From positions 3,968,001 to 4,032,000 of the forward strand of contig NSGV01000001.1 of NCBI GenBank assembly GCA_002300355.1: a stretch of 64,000 bases of DNA. The letters are read 5' to 3'. The position numbers were made by a program, and so were the translations under genes. Under the pieces are notes generated by a model, which did not search any database, had not been told where the DNA came from, and saw nothing but the letters and a program-made list of their open reading frames with translations. Shown piece after piece: positions 15,941-24,741 of this stretch. The stretch comes from Streptomyces sp. TLI_235 (GTDB lineage: Bacteria; Actinomycetota; Actinomycetes; Streptomycetales; Streptomycetaceae). Every line of letters starts with the position of its first letter. Positions within the stretch are counted from its first letter, which is position 1.

Positions 15941-17437
15941 TCAGCCGGCCAGGCCGGCCATCCAGGCCTCGACCTCGTCGGCGCTGCGGGGCAGGCCGGC
16001 GGAGAGGTTCTCGTTGCCGTCCGCGGTGACGAGGATGTCGTCCTCGATCCGGACACCGATGCCGCGGTACTCCTCGGGCACGGTCAGGTCGTCCAGCTGG
16101 AAGTACAGGCCGGGCTCGACGGTGAGCACCACACCCGGCACCAGCTCGGCGTCCACGTACTCCTCGCGGCGGGCGTGCGCGCAGTCGTGCACGTCGAGGC
16201 CGAGCATGTGGCCGGTGCCGTGCAGCGTCCAGCGGCGCTGCAGGCCGAGCTCCAGCACCTTCTCGACGTCGTACACGGCCGGGTCGAGCAGGCCCCAGGC
16301 GAGCAGGCGCTCGGCGAGCACCCGCTGGGCGGCGTCGTGGAAGTCGCGGAACCGGCCGCCGGGCTTCACCGCGGCGATGCCGGCCTCCTGCGCGTCGTAC
16401 ACCGCCTGGTAGATCTTGCGCTGCAGCTCGTTGAAGCGGCCGTTGATCGGCAGGGTGCGGGTGACGTCGGCGGTGTAGAGGGTGTTGGTCTCCACGCCGG
16501 CGTCGAGCAGCAGCAGCTCGCCGGGGCGGACCTCGCCGTCGTTGCGCACCCAGTGCAGGGTGGTGGCGTGCGGGCCGGCAGCGCAGATCGAGCCGTAGCC
16601 GACGTCGTTGCCCTCGACGCGGGCGCGGCGCCAGAAGGTGCCCTCGATCCAGCGCTCGGAGGTGGCGACGGCCTGGCCGAGCTCGCGGACGACGTCGGTG
16701 AAGCCCTTGACGGTCGCGTCGCAGGCGGCCCGCAGCTCGCCGACCTCCCACTCGTCCTTGACCAGGCGCAGCCCGGACAGGAAGACCTTCAGCTCGTCGT
16801 CGCGCTCCTCGTCGAGCACACCGGCCAGCGCCTCCTCCAGGGTGGCGTCGTAGCCGCGGACGATGCGGGTGGGCACGCCCTCGACGGCGGCCAGTTCCTC
16901 GGCGGCCTTGCGGACGTCGCGCGCGGGCAGGCCGAGCAGGGCCTGCGCCTCCTCCAGGCTGTGCCGTCGGCCGACCCACAGCTCGCCCTGGCCGTCCAGC
17001 CAGAACTCGCCGTTCTCCCGGTCGGAGCGCGGCAGCAGGTACAGCCGGAAGTCGTGGCCGCTCCCGCCGGTCGGCTCCGCGACCAGGACGGCGTCCTCGG
17101 TCTGGTCGCCGGTCAGGTGCACGTACTCGCTGGCGGCCCGGAACGGGTAGTCGGTGTCGTTGGCGCGGACCCGCAGCCGGCCGGCCGGGACGACCAGCCG
17201 CTCGCCCGGGAACGCGGCGGACAGCCTGGCCCGCCGCTCGGCCGCATAGGGGGCCTGGGCGACCGGCTGCAGCCCGCGCAGCTCGGTGTCGGCCCAGCCG
17301 GACTTCATGGACGCGGCCAGCTCGTCGGAGACCTCCCCGTACAGGCCGTTCTTACGGCCCTTGATCGGCTGGTCCTCCTCCTCGGCGGCCAGGCCCTCGG
17401 GGTTGTCGGACACTGCCGGGGTGCGGTCCTCGGTCAC
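15941..17437 (-). CDS. pepP: Aminopeptidase P family protein (Xaa-Pro aminopeptidase)
   Basis: 498 residues. An N-terminal creatinase-like domain contains YPFRAASEYVHLTGDQTEDAVLV; the C-terminal pita-bread metallopeptidase domain shows all dinuclear metal ligands: Asp in LLLLDAGVET, Asp in YTADVTRT, His in HGTGHMLGLDVHD, Glu in LTVEPGLYF and Glu in GVRIEDDI. GTG 17437 has a perfect AAGGAGG 8 bases upstream. The enzyme removes N-terminal residues preceding proline in the cytosol. The gene is monocistronic. Confidence 0.95.
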   Translation of the reverse strand: MTEDRTPAVSDNPEGLAAEEEDQPIKGRKNGLYGEVSDELAASMKSGWADTELRGLQPVAQAPYAAERRARLSAAFPGERLVVPAGRLRVRANDTDYPFRAASEYVHLTGDQTEDAVLVAEPTGGSGHDFRLYLLPRSDRENGEFWLDGQGELWVGRRHSLEEAQALLGLPARDVRKAAEELAAVEGVPTRIVRGYDATLEEALAGVLDEERDDELKVFLSGLRLVKDEWEVGELRAACDATVKGFTDVVRELGQAVATSERWIEGTFWRRARVEGNDVGYGSICAAGPHATTLHWVRNDGEVRPGELLLLDAGVETNTLYTADVTRTLPINGRFNELQRKIYQAVYDAQEAGIAAVKPGGRFRDFHDAAQRVLAERLLAWGLLDPAVYDVEKVLELGLQRRWTLHGTGHMLGLDVHDCAHARREEYVDAELVPGVVLTVEPGLYFQLDDLTVPEEYRGIGVRIEDDILVTADGNENLSAGLPRSADEVEAWMAGLAG

Positions 17438-17571
17438 GTACGTCGCCTCCTTGCGCGCGTTTCCCCGCCCGGGCACGTCGGATCGCGACGTGGAAGGGCG
17501 GCCGTGCCCCCATGGTACGAGGACGGACCGAACGGCTGTCCGGGGCCGTCGGGTGCACCGGGGGCGGGCGG

Positions 17572-19023
17572 TCAGCAGAAGCGCAGCGCCAGCAGCACCA
17601 GGTCCTCGGTGCCCGCGGCGTCGCCGCCGGTGGCCTCCAGCAGGTGGGCGCAGAGCCGGTCCGGGTCGAGCCGGACGTCGCGCGGCGCGTCCGCGGCGGC
17701 CCGGCGCAGCGCGGCCTGTCCGGCGTGCAGGCTCGGGCCGCAGCGGCGGGCCAGGCCCTCGGTGTAGAGCAGCAGCAGGTCGCCGCGGTCGGCGGTGAGC
17801 TCGACGCCCGGTGCCTCCCAGCAGCTGAGCACGCCGAGCGGCGCGGAGAGCGAGGTCTCGACGAAGCGGGCCTCGTCCCGGGTGACCAGGATCGGCGGGC
17901 AGTGGCCGGCGCCGGCCAGGGTGACCCGCCGCTCGGCGGGCTGCACCCAGGCGTACACGGCGGTGGCGGTGCGCGCCGGCTCGGTGGTCTTGAGCAGCAG
18001 TTCGAGGTCGCCGAGCACGGAGACCGGGTCCTCGCCCTCCAGGACGGCGTAGGCGCGCAGCGCGGCCCTGATGCGTCCCATCGCGGCGGCCGCGCCGGGG
18101 GCGGAGGCGGGTCCGGCGCCGGGGCCGTCGCCGAAGACGCTGCCGACGGTCAGGGCGAGGGTGCCGTCGGGGAGTTCCACCGCGTCGTACCAGTCGCTGC
18201 CGGTGGCCTGCTCCAGGCCGGGGGTGACGCAGCGGGCGGCCAGCCGGACACCGCCCAGCACCGGCAGGCGGTCCGGCAGCAGGCCGCGGCGCAGGGCGTC
18301 GGTGGCCCGTCGGGAGCGGTCGACAGCCAGCTGGCCGGCCAGCACGGGGGCGGCGAACTCGCAGTAGCGGACCAGGAGTTGCTGTCGGCGTCCGCTCGGT
18401 TCGGCGGGCTCGTCGTAGAACCAGGCGGCGGCGCCGAGCGAGCCGTCCTCCGGGGTGCCGAGCGGCAGCGCGAAGCAGGCGCCGAGGCCGAGCTGGGCGG
18501 CGACCTCGCGGAACCGCGGGCCGACCGACGGGTCGTCGGCGAGGTCGGCGATCAACAGCCGGCCGCCGTCGCCGGCCCGGCTGAGCAGCCCGGCGAACGG
18601 GCCGTGCTCGACCGGCACCGTCTCCAGGGCGCCGATGCCGGAGCGGTCGAGACCGAGGCCGACGGCACGGCCGGCACCGCGCGCGGTGGTGGTGATCAGG
18701 CCGCGCCGGGCGCCGAGCAGGGCCGCACCGGACTCCAGGACGGCGGCCAGCGCGGCGTCCAGGCCGCGTGCGCGGGCGAGCAGTTCGGTGTGCTCGTGGA
18801 GGCTGGTGAAATCGGACAGCCATCCGGCCAAACGGTCCTGCAGATCGCCGTCGGTGTGGTCGGCGAACTCGTCGCCGAAGAAGGCGGGCAGCGGGAGCAC
18901 CGGCGCCAGGACGGCCGCCGCGGGCGACGTCCCGCAGGACGCTGCCGGGGCCGCCCCGCACGCTGCCGTGCCGGGCAGCGCCGCGCCGCTCACGGCCAGT
19001 CCGCTCGGCTGGGCGTCGGTCAT
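17572..19023 (-). CDS. GAF-SpoIIE PP2C-type protein phosphatase (degenerate metal site)
   Basis: 483 residues. A GAF-like sensor spans ~95-245 (ALLGARRGLITTTARG, ACFALPLGTPEDG), and a SpoIIE/RsbU-type phosphatase domain follows (RGLLPDRLPVLGGVRLAARC, SDWYDAVELPDG, and the end GTEDLVLLALRF). The motif normally written GDVxGxG reads GSVFGDG here, so one metal-binding Asp is Ser. Such enzymes dephosphorylate anti-sigma-factor antagonists in SigB/SigF partner-switching; this one may be impaired or act as a binding protein. GGGGAG precedes ATG 19023. Confidence 0.88.
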   Translation of the reverse strand: MTDAQPSGLAVSGAALPGTAACGAAPAASCGTSPAAAVLAPVLPLPAFFGDEFADHTDGDLQDRLAGWLSDFTSLHEHTELLARARGLDAALAAVLESGAALLGARRGLITTTARGAGRAVGLGLDRSGIGALETVPVEHGPFAGLLSRAGDGGRLLIADLADDPSVGPRFREVAAQLGLGACFALPLGTPEDGSLGAAAWFYDEPAEPSGRRQQLLVRYCEFAAPVLAGQLAVDRSRRATDALRRGLLPDRLPVLGGVRLAARCVTPGLEQATGSDWYDAVELPDGTLALTVGSVFGDGPGAGPASAPGAAAAMGRIRAALRAYAVLEGEDPVSVLGDLELLLKTTEPARTATAVYAWVQPAERRVTLAGAGHCPPILVTRDEARFVETSLSAPLGVLSCWEAPGVELTADRGDLLLLYTEGLARRCGPSLHAGQAALRRAAADAPRDVRLDPDRLCAHLLEATGGDAAGTEDLVLLALRFC

Positions 19024-19498
19024 GTCGCAACTCCCCACATACTGGTACGTGTCACGCAGGACTCCCGAGACCGGACAGAACGAGTGCTATCTCACTGTTC
19101 GGCAGCAATCCACCACTTGTACACAGGCCGATCGGGGCATGTCCATAAGCGTGACGCGGTCTCTCCCGACCGCTCGCGCGCGTTGTCGCGTGCGGCGTCG
19201 GGTGCGCCGGGGCGGGCCCGCGGCGGCGCCGTGCGGCTGCTCGGGCTGACGCTCGGTCAACCTGCGGTCCGGATCGTATGCTTCCGCCTCGCGACCGCTC
19301 CCCGGCCGGGGGCCGACTCACTCGTACGGTGGAACCGGCGGCCCACAGCGCGCGTCCATCCGGCCGTATGAGGGATTCTCGTTCCAGGGGCCGCGCGGCC
19401 GGGAGCCTCCGGGCGCCTCCCCCTCCCTCGTCTCACACCGCCGCGCCCCGCGCCGGCGGTCGTCCTGATCCCACGGTCGCGGAGAGGAACGAGCGCCC
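19024..19498. other. Intergenic region between divergent SpoIIE-type and primase-type genes
   Basis: 475 bases with no convincing gene. It should hold both promoters, but I could not pick a reliable -35/-10 pair for either. The segment near 19080-19150 is richer in A/T than its surroundings and is the most likely promoter zone. No terminator or repeat is evident. Confidence 0.5.
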
Positions 19499-20149
19499 AT
19501 GCGTCGGATGCGGTTGCGGTGGCCGGGGAGCCGCCGACGGGAGCAGGGCGCGCTGCTGTTGGCGGCGCTGGAGGCGGCGGACCGCGGCTGGCCGGTGGTG
19601 CCGGGCGCGCGCGCCGTCCGCGGGGTGTACGGCCCGTGCACCTGCGGCGAGGCGCGCTGTCCGCTGGCCGGGGCCCATCCGCACGACCCGCCGCTGGCCG
19701 CGGCCACCACGGACGGCCGCATGGTGCAGTGGTGGTGGGAGCACCGGGCCCCGGGCGCGCCGGTGGTGGCCGCCACCGGGCGGTCGCTGTGCGCGGTGAG
19801 CCTGCCGGCCGCGGCGGGGGAGCGGGTGCTGCGGTACTTCGCGGACGTGGGGGTGCCGGTCGGCCCGGTGCTGGCGTCGCCCGGGCGGTACGCGCTGCTG
19901 GTCGCGCCGTTCACGCTGGAGGACCTGGGCGGCCTACTCGCCGAGCGGCCGTGGGTGCCCGGTTCACTGCGCTACCACGGGCCGGGCGGGTACGTCCTGC
20001 TGCCGCCCTCGCAGACCGGCGCCGGCGGGGTGCACTGGGTGTCGCCGCCGGCCGCGGACGCCCTGTGGCTGCCTCAGGTGGGCGCGCTGCTGGAGGGGTT
20101 GATCGCGGCGAGTGTGGCCGAACCGGACGGCAGCCGACTGGCCTACTGA
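19499..20149 (+). CDS. Bifunctional primase/polymerase N-terminal-domain protein
   Basis: 216 residues. The start MRRMRLRWPGSRRREQGALLLAALEAADRGWPVVPGA, the zinc-like segment YGPCTCGEARCPLAGAHPH, and the WWWEHRAPGAPVVAATG segment match the prim-pol type protein conserved in streptomycetes. The full catalytic acidic motif of archaeo-eukaryotic primases is not evident to me, so enzyme activity is uncertain. GGAGAGGAAC precedes ATG 19499. It converges on the DUF5926 gene. Confidence 0.85.
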   Translation: MRRMRLRWPGSRRREQGALLLAALEAADRGWPVVPGARAVRGVYGPCTCGEARCPLAGAHPHDPPLAAATTDGRMVQWWWEHRAPGAPVVAATGRSLCAVSLPAAAGERVLRYFADVGVPVGPVLASPGRYALLVAPFTLEDLGGLLAERPWVPGSLRYHGPGGYVLLPPSQTGAGGVHWVSPPAADALWLPQVGALLEGLIAASVAEPDGSRLAY

Positions 20150-20205
20150 GCCCGGCGCACGACGGTGGCGCATCGGCGGCGCGGGGCGCCGCCGGAATGG
20201 AAAAT

Positions 20206-20241
20206 CCGGTCGCTGGCGACGGGGGATGCACCAGCGACCGG
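20206..20241. terminator. Hairpin between convergent genes
   Basis: Perfect 11-base arms CCGGTCGCTGG and CCAGCGACCGG around a 14-base loop, 57 bases after the primase-type gene. The loop is larger than usual for a terminator. Confidence 0.6.
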
Positions 20242-20255
20242 ACTGTTTAAACAGT
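20242..20255. other. Perfect 14-base palindrome ACTGTTTAAACAGT
   Basis: This A/T-rich perfect palindrome directly follows the hairpin arm ending at 20241. A site of this symmetry suggests a dimeric DNA-binding protein; no protein can be named. Confidence 0.5.
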
Positions 20256-20323
20256 AACAAAGATCCGGCGGGGCGCCAATTTGTCCGCCCATGGCCGACC
20301 TGGCATTTTCGTCCCGCCCGGGG

Positions 20324-20345
20324 AAATGTGACCGGAGTCACATTT
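20324..20345. terminator. Palindromic terminator containing a CRP-consensus site
   Basis: AAATGTGAC and GTCACATTT flank CGGA. On the minus strand it begins 4 bases after the DUF5926 stop, so it can end that gene; on the plus strand T residues follow. It also contains TGTGACCGGAGTCACA, which fits the CRP consensus TGTGA-N6-TCACA exactly. Confidence 0.65.
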
Positions 20346-20349
20346 TCGT

Positions 20350-21330
20350 TCAGTTCAGGGTGATCTGACGGCTCACCAGGTTGGCCCGGGCCCGGCGCTC
20401 CTCCGCGGTCAGCGGCGCGGTCTCGGCCAGCGCGCCGGCCAGCCGCTCCGCGAACTCGGCCGCGGGCTGCTCGCAGTCCTTCGCCGAGAACTCCAGCGGC
20501 AGGTCCCACACCGGCACGGTCAGGCCGTGCGCCCGGAACGAGCCGACCAGCTTGGTGTCCTCGCCCAGCGAGCTGAGGCCGGCCGCGGACAGCCGCGCCA
20601 GCGCGTCCAGCAGCTTCTCCTCCGGCACCGTCATGACCCAGCGCAGGTGGTTCTTGTCCGGGGTGCCGCACCAGTAGGCGGCGTCCACGCCGGCGACCTT
20701 CTCGGTCGGGATCACCGAGGCGTTGGCGCGCTCCAGCGAGGCGGCGACCTCGCCGGTCGCGGACTCGGCGTCGTCCAGCCAGAACTCGAAGCCGGTGTGC
20801 ACGGTGGGGGCGAAGCCCGCCGAGGTGTCCAGCAGGTCCTGCAGGCGGCGGCCGCCCGGCACGGTCCGGCGGGACGGCACCGGGGTGCCCGGCTCGGTGG
20901 CGAGCGCCAGTTCCAGCGCGTCGGCCAGGTCGCGGCTCAGGTCGCCCGAGCTCGACTGGGTCTGCAGGCCCAGCAGGATCGAGCCGTCCGCCCGGCGCAG
21001 CGCCGGCCAGGCCAGCGGCAGCACCGTCGCCAGCGTCACCGACGGCACCTCACCGACGGCGCCCTCCGTCACCCCCGCGGCCAGCGCCAGCGGAGCGGTC
21101 GCGGCGGGCACCAGCTCGCGCAGCGCGACCCAGTCGGCCTCGCCCGCGAGCCCCTCGAACGGGCGGTGCACCAGCTCCTGCACGGCGTGCGCGGCCTCCC
21201 GGCCGTGGCAGGCCTTGTACCGGCGGCCGGAACCGCACGGGCACTTCTCGCGCGCACCGACGACCGGGATCTCGCCGGTGGCGGTGGCGGTGCTGGGCTG
21301 CGACGAGGACTTTGCGGCCTTCTTGGCCAT
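20350..21330 (-). CDS. DUF5926 protein with N-terminal SEC-C zinc motif
   Basis: 326 residues. After a Lys/Ser/Thr-rich start (MAKKAAKSSSQPSTATATG), a SEC-C zinc-binding motif CPCGSGRRYKACHG is seen at about residues 32-45, followed by the long conserved actinobacterial DUF5926 region (FEGLAGEADWVALRELVPAAT; WCGTPDKNHLRWVMTVPEEK). SEC-C motifs commonly mediate binding to ribosome or SecB-like partners. Function is unknown. The gene is monocistronic, ended by the palindrome just after the stop. Confidence 0.92.
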   Translation of the reverse strand: MAKKAAKSSSQPSTATATGEIPVVGAREKCPCGSGRRYKACHGREAAHAVQELVHRPFEGLAGEADWVALRELVPAATAPLALAAGVTEGAVGEVPSVTLATVLPLAWPALRRADGSILLGLQTQSSSGDLSRDLADALELALATEPGTPVPSRRTVPGGRRLQDLLDTSAGFAPTVHTGFEFWLDDAESATGEVAASLERANASVIPTEKVAGVDAAYWCGTPDKNHLRWVMTVPEEKLLDALARLSAAGLSSLGEDTKLVGSFRAHGLTVPVWDLPLEFSAKDCEQPAAEFAERLAGALAETAPLTAEERRARANLVSRQITLN

Positions 21331-21446
21331 GGTGCGGCTCCCGGGAACGGCGACAGTGCACCCGCAGCCTACTGAGGTTCCCGCCCCGGCCCGGCGCGGA
21401 CGCACCTCGGCACACCGGCGCCCGGCGCCCGCTCCGCCCCGCGCGC

Positions 21447-22127
21447 CTAGGCCGCCGGGTCGTCGCGCCGCTCCGGTCGCACCGGCAGGGCGGCCCAGAC
21501 CGTCACCTCGCCCGGCGCGTCGCGTACCCCCCAGGCTCCGGCCAGCTTGCCGACGATGCTCAGCCCGCGCCCGCCGCGCGCGGTCAGCGAGGGGCTGGCC
21601 GGCAGCGGCCTGGTCGGCGCTCCGCCGTCGGTGACCTCGACCACCAGCCCGTCCGCGTGTGTCCACCAGCGCACCAGGATGCCGCCCGGATCCGCGGATT
21701 CCTCCGCCACCTCCGCGCCGCCGTGCCGGGCCGCCGTCACCGACCGGACGAGCACCGCGTCCACCATGTCGGAGGTCGTCCGCTCGACCAGTTCCGCGAG
21801 CTTTCCCAACGGACGCGCATACCGACAGGAATTGCTGAGCAGTTCGGAGAGGATCAGCACCGCGTCGTCGACGACCGGTTCCGGTATCGCCCGCGCACCG
21901 AGCTCCCGGCGCATCCTCCGACGTGCCGCTCCGACGCCGGCCGGACCGTGCGGCACCGCCATGGTCGACGAAGTCGGCCCTGTCTTTTCGGGCACAGCAC
22001 GCGCCACCATCAACGCCACCCCCGGGACCTCCTTCAGCATCTGCCGAGGGATGGATGCCCCCAGGGAATGCGTCGGAAACGACCGTTCGGCGATCGTGGG
22101 CCGACATTTCCAGGGCTCGCGACTCAC
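21447..22127 (-). CDS. Anti-sigma-regulatory-factor-type ATP-binding protein (HATPase_c_2)
   Basis: 226 residues from GTG 22127 (GGTGG 9 bases upstream); a TTG at 22136 is possible. After ~75 variable residues the GHKL fold shows the N-box AVLILSELLSNSCRYARP and the G1 box VVEVTDGGAPTRPLP, then GGRGLSIVGKLAGAWGV. These single-domain kinases, numerous in streptomycetes, phosphorylate anti-sigma antagonists. An insert rich in Glu/Val (residues ~110-145) separates N and G1 boxes more than usual. It could pair with the SpoIIE-type phosphatase nearby, but no antagonist gene lies between. Confidence 0.88.
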   Translation of the reverse strand: MSREPWKCRPTIAERSFPTHSLGASIPRQMLKEVPGVALMVARAVPEKTGPTSSTMAVPHGPAGVGAARRRMRRELGARAIPEPVVDDAVLILSELLSNSCRYARPLGKLAELVERTTSDMVDAVLVRSVTAARHGGAEVAEESADPGGILVRWWTHADGLVVEVTDGGAPTRPLPASPSLTARGGRGLSIVGKLAGAWGVRDAPGEVTVWAALPVRPERRDDPAA

Positions 22128-22268
22128 GGTATTCAACCACCGATAAACCGCTTACGGTCTGTTGTGAAAGTCCGAAGAATTGAGCGTTCTCTGAGCATCC
22201 GTCAGTAGTTCCGCGCCCCGCCGTGCGCTCCGTGCACATCCGCCCACCGGGGTCACAGGCTCACGGGC

Positions 22269-23093
22269 TCACCGGCCGAGCTGCGCCAGCACCTCGCGCG
22301 GCCGGTTGGTGATCAGCGCCTCCACGCCCAGCTCCAGGCAGAGCTCGACGTCCTCCGGCTCGTCGACCGTCCAGACGTGCACCCGGTGCCCGGCCCGCCG
22401 CAGCGCCGTCACCAGGCCCGGGTCGCGCCGCACCAGCTCGATGCCGGGCCCCGCGATGCCGGCACCGCCGGGCAGCGCCCTGGTCCGGCCGAGCACCGGC
22501 AGCCTGCGCTCCAGCAGGTACACCGTCGGCACCGCGGGCACCGCCCGGCGGACCCGGTGCAGCGACAGTTCGGAGAAGCTCATGATCCGGACGGTGGACT
22601 CCTCCGGGGTGCGCGGCAGCAGCCCGTAGTGGTCCAGCAGCCGCACCAGCTCCGCCTCGGTCCGGCCCGCGTACCGGGTCGGGTGCTTGGTCTCGATGGC
22701 CAGCTCCACCCGGCGGCCCGCCCCGGCGACCAGTTCGAGCAGGCCGGCCAGGGTGAGGATGCCGCTCGGCCGCGGGGTGTCCGGCGAGTGCCAGGAGCCG
22801 AAGTCCAGCTCGGAGAGCTGCGCCAGCGTCATCGCGGACACCGCGCCCCGGCCGTCCGAGGTGCGCCGGACGGTGCGGTCGTGCACGCACACCAGCCGGC
22901 CGTCGGCGGTCAGCCGGACGTCGCACTCCAGCCCGTCCGCGCCCTCCTCGATCGCCCGGGCGTACGCCTCCAGGGTGTGCTCGGGCAGGGCCGCGGAGGA
23001 GCCGCGGTGCGCGATGACCCGGACGGCCGAGCGCTCGGGCGCCGGGAGGCCGGAGTCCGCCGGAGCGGTGCGGCGGATCTTCTGAGTGTCCAC
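22269..23093 (-). CDS. Glycerophosphodiester phosphodiesterase
   Basis: 274 residues from GTG 23093. The GDPD signature is complete: VIAHRGSSAALPEHTLEAYARAIEEGADGLECDVRLTADG with the catalytic His, Glu and Asp, VHDRTVRRTSDG with the second His, and ELAIETKHPTRY with the metal-binding Glu. The end (VHVWTVDEPEDVELCLELGVEALITNRP) is also typical. It hydrolyses glycerophosphodiesters to glycerol 3-phosphate. No signal peptide is present, so it acts in the cytosol. Confidence 0.95.
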   Translation of the reverse strand: MDTQKIRRTAPADSGLPAPERSAVRVIAHRGSSAALPEHTLEAYARAIEEGADGLECDVRLTADGRLVCVHDRTVRRTSDGRGAVSAMTLAQLSELDFGSWHSPDTPRPSGILTLAGLLELVAGAGRRVELAIETKHPTRYAGRTEAELVRLLDHYGLLPRTPEESTVRIMSFSELSLHRVRRAVPAVPTVYLLERRLPVLGRTRALPGGAGIAGPGIELVRRDPGLVTALRRAGHRVHVWTVDEPEDVELCLELGVEALITNRPREVLAQLGR

Positions 23094-23216
23094 ATCAACA
23101 CCCTACGAGTGCGTAGATGTCCGATCGGATTCGGCACGGGAAACCCGTGGTGAACACCTCCGTCCGGCGGTCGGCGGCACCGGACGGAGGCCGTCGTGCC
23201 CTCGCGGGCCCGTCCG

Positions 23217-24596
23217 TCAGTCCTCGGCGCGGGCCGGCCGGCGGGCCGTCAGCGGGGTCAGCGCCCAGGTCGCCAGCGCGGGCACCAGGAAGCCGAACAG
23301 CGAGGCCGAGGTCCACGGCTGAGGGGTGAAGCCCACCGCCGACTGCAGGCCCTGCCAGAAGTCCGTCCACCAGCCGGCGACCGCGGTCGGCGCCAGGAAC
23401 TGGTAGGTGGCGAAGCCCAGCGCCCACGGCAGCAGCATCAGCCAGCGGGCGGGCGCGTCCTGCCCGGTGTTCCAGCCGTTCCGCCCGGCACCGAAGAAGT
23501 AGTCCACCGCGAGCACCGCCAGCAGCGGCACGAAGACCGCGCCGATCAGGTAGAGGAAGCTCGCGTACGTGTCGTTGAACTCGCCCTCCTGGACGCGCAG
23601 CGCCAGCAGCGTCACCAGCGCGCCGATACCGCCGGTGAGCAGCCGCCGGTCCACCTTGGGCAGCAGGTTGTGCACCGACATCGCGGTCGAGTAGACGTTG
23701 GCGAAGGACTGGTCGGTCTCCCGGATCACCAGCACCAGCAGGAAGGCCCAGCCGGCCGCGACACCGGTGAACGAGGAGAAGATCTTCGAGCTGTCGCCGC
23801 CCGACTGCAGCAGCGCGATCAGGCCGAGCACGTAGCACCAGACCTGCGCCAGCGAGTAGCCGCCGAAGGTGCCCCAGTAGGCCGAGCCCGGGGTGCGCGC
23901 GTGCCGGGTGTAGTCCGCGGCCAGCGGCACGAAGGAGATCGACACCGCGATGATCGCGTCGGTCGCCGACAGGAAGCCGTCCCAGTTGCCCGCACCCGGG
24001 TCCGGGAAGCCCTGCCGGGCCAGCTGGACGGTGAAGTACACCATCGCCACGCCGACCGCGATCGCCACGTACTTGCGCAGCACCGCGATCGAGCCGAGCG
24101 GCCAGATGGTGAGCACCGTGGTCAGCACGCCGGCCAGCAGCACGAACAGCCAGCGCCAGCCCTGGGTGCCGGCCACCGTCTGGGCGCCGCCCGCGATCAC
24201 GATCAGCTCGAAGACGCCCCAGCCGATGCACTGCAGGATGTTCAGCGCCGTCGGCAGGTAGGAGAGGCGGGTGCCGAACAGCCCGCGCAGCACCGCCATC
24301 GCCGGGGCACCGGTGCGGGCGCCGATCAGGGCGGCCACGCCCAGCATCGCCGTGCCGATCGCGGTGCCGGTGACGATCGCGGTGACCGCCGCCGCGAAGG
24401 ACAGCTCGTGGCCGGGGGCGCCGAGCACGGTGGCGGCGCTCTGGAAGCCGATCAGGCTGACCCCGAGGTTGGCCCAGAGCGCGAACTGGGCGCGGAGGTC
24501 GAGCGTCCGCGGCGGGGCGGTGTCCAGGACGAGCGGCGCCTCGACGCGCCGGCCGGCCTCGACATCGGGAACAGGGGCAGGCGAAACAGCCGTCAT
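23217..24596 (-). CDS. cytX: NCS1-family transporter, CytX-like (thiamine precursor HMP uptake)
   Basis: 459 residues with 12 predicted membrane helices. The NCS1 pattern is clear (LWANLGVSLIGFQSAATVLGAPG, ALNILQCIGWGVFELIVIAGGA, SFVPLAADYTRHARTPGSAYWG). NCS1 proteins carry purines, pyrimidines or related compounds. A TPP riboswitch ends 9 bases before its ATG, which identifies it as the CytX branch that imports hydroxymethylpyrimidine for thiamine synthesis. The start ATG 24596 is fixed by that leader. Confidence 0.92.
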   Translation of the reverse strand: MTAVSPAPVPDVEAGRRVEAPLVLDTAPPRTLDLRAQFALWANLGVSLIGFQSAATVLGAPGHELSFAAAVTAIVTGTAIGTAMLGVAALIGARTGAPAMAVLRGLFGTRLSYLPTALNILQCIGWGVFELIVIAGGAQTVAGTQGWRWLFVLLAGVLTTVLTIWPLGSIAVLRKYVAIAVGVAMVYFTVQLARQGFPDPGAGNWDGFLSATDAIIAVSISFVPLAADYTRHARTPGSAYWGTFGGYSLAQVWCYVLGLIALLQSGGDSSKIFSSFTGVAAGWAFLLVLVIRETDQSFANVYSTAMSVHNLLPKVDRRLLTGGIGALVTLLALRVQEGEFNDTYASFLYLIGAVFVPLLAVLAVDYFFGAGRNGWNTGQDAPARWLMLLPWALGFATYQFLAPTAVAGWWTDFWQGLQSAVGFTPQPWTSASLFGFLVPALATWALTPLTARRPARAED

Positions 24597-24605
24597 GGCC
24601 GGAAC

Positions 24606-24724
24606 TCCCTACGCCGGCATTACCCGGACAGGTTCAGGCGGTCAGCGCCCCCTCGTCCGGGCCCGGGCTCCGCCCGGCCGGTCGATCGGCGCACTCTCAG
24701 CCTGGAAGGTCCAAGCTCCCGCGT
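24606..24724 (-). promoter_or_regulatory. TPP (thiamine pyrophosphate) riboswitch
   Basis: Read on the minus strand it has the conserved thi-box elements in order: GGGAGC, GGCTGAGAGTGC, then CTGAACCTGTCCGGGTAATG and CCGGCGTAGGGAG. The central variable stem is long and GC-rich. The last conserved segment, GTAGGGAG, also supplies the Shine-Dalgarno sequence of cytX, 8-9 bases before ATG. Ligand binding, which stabilises the closing stem, should therefore block translation directly. Confidence 0.95.
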
Positions 24725-24741
24725 GTTCAGATGAGGACGAC

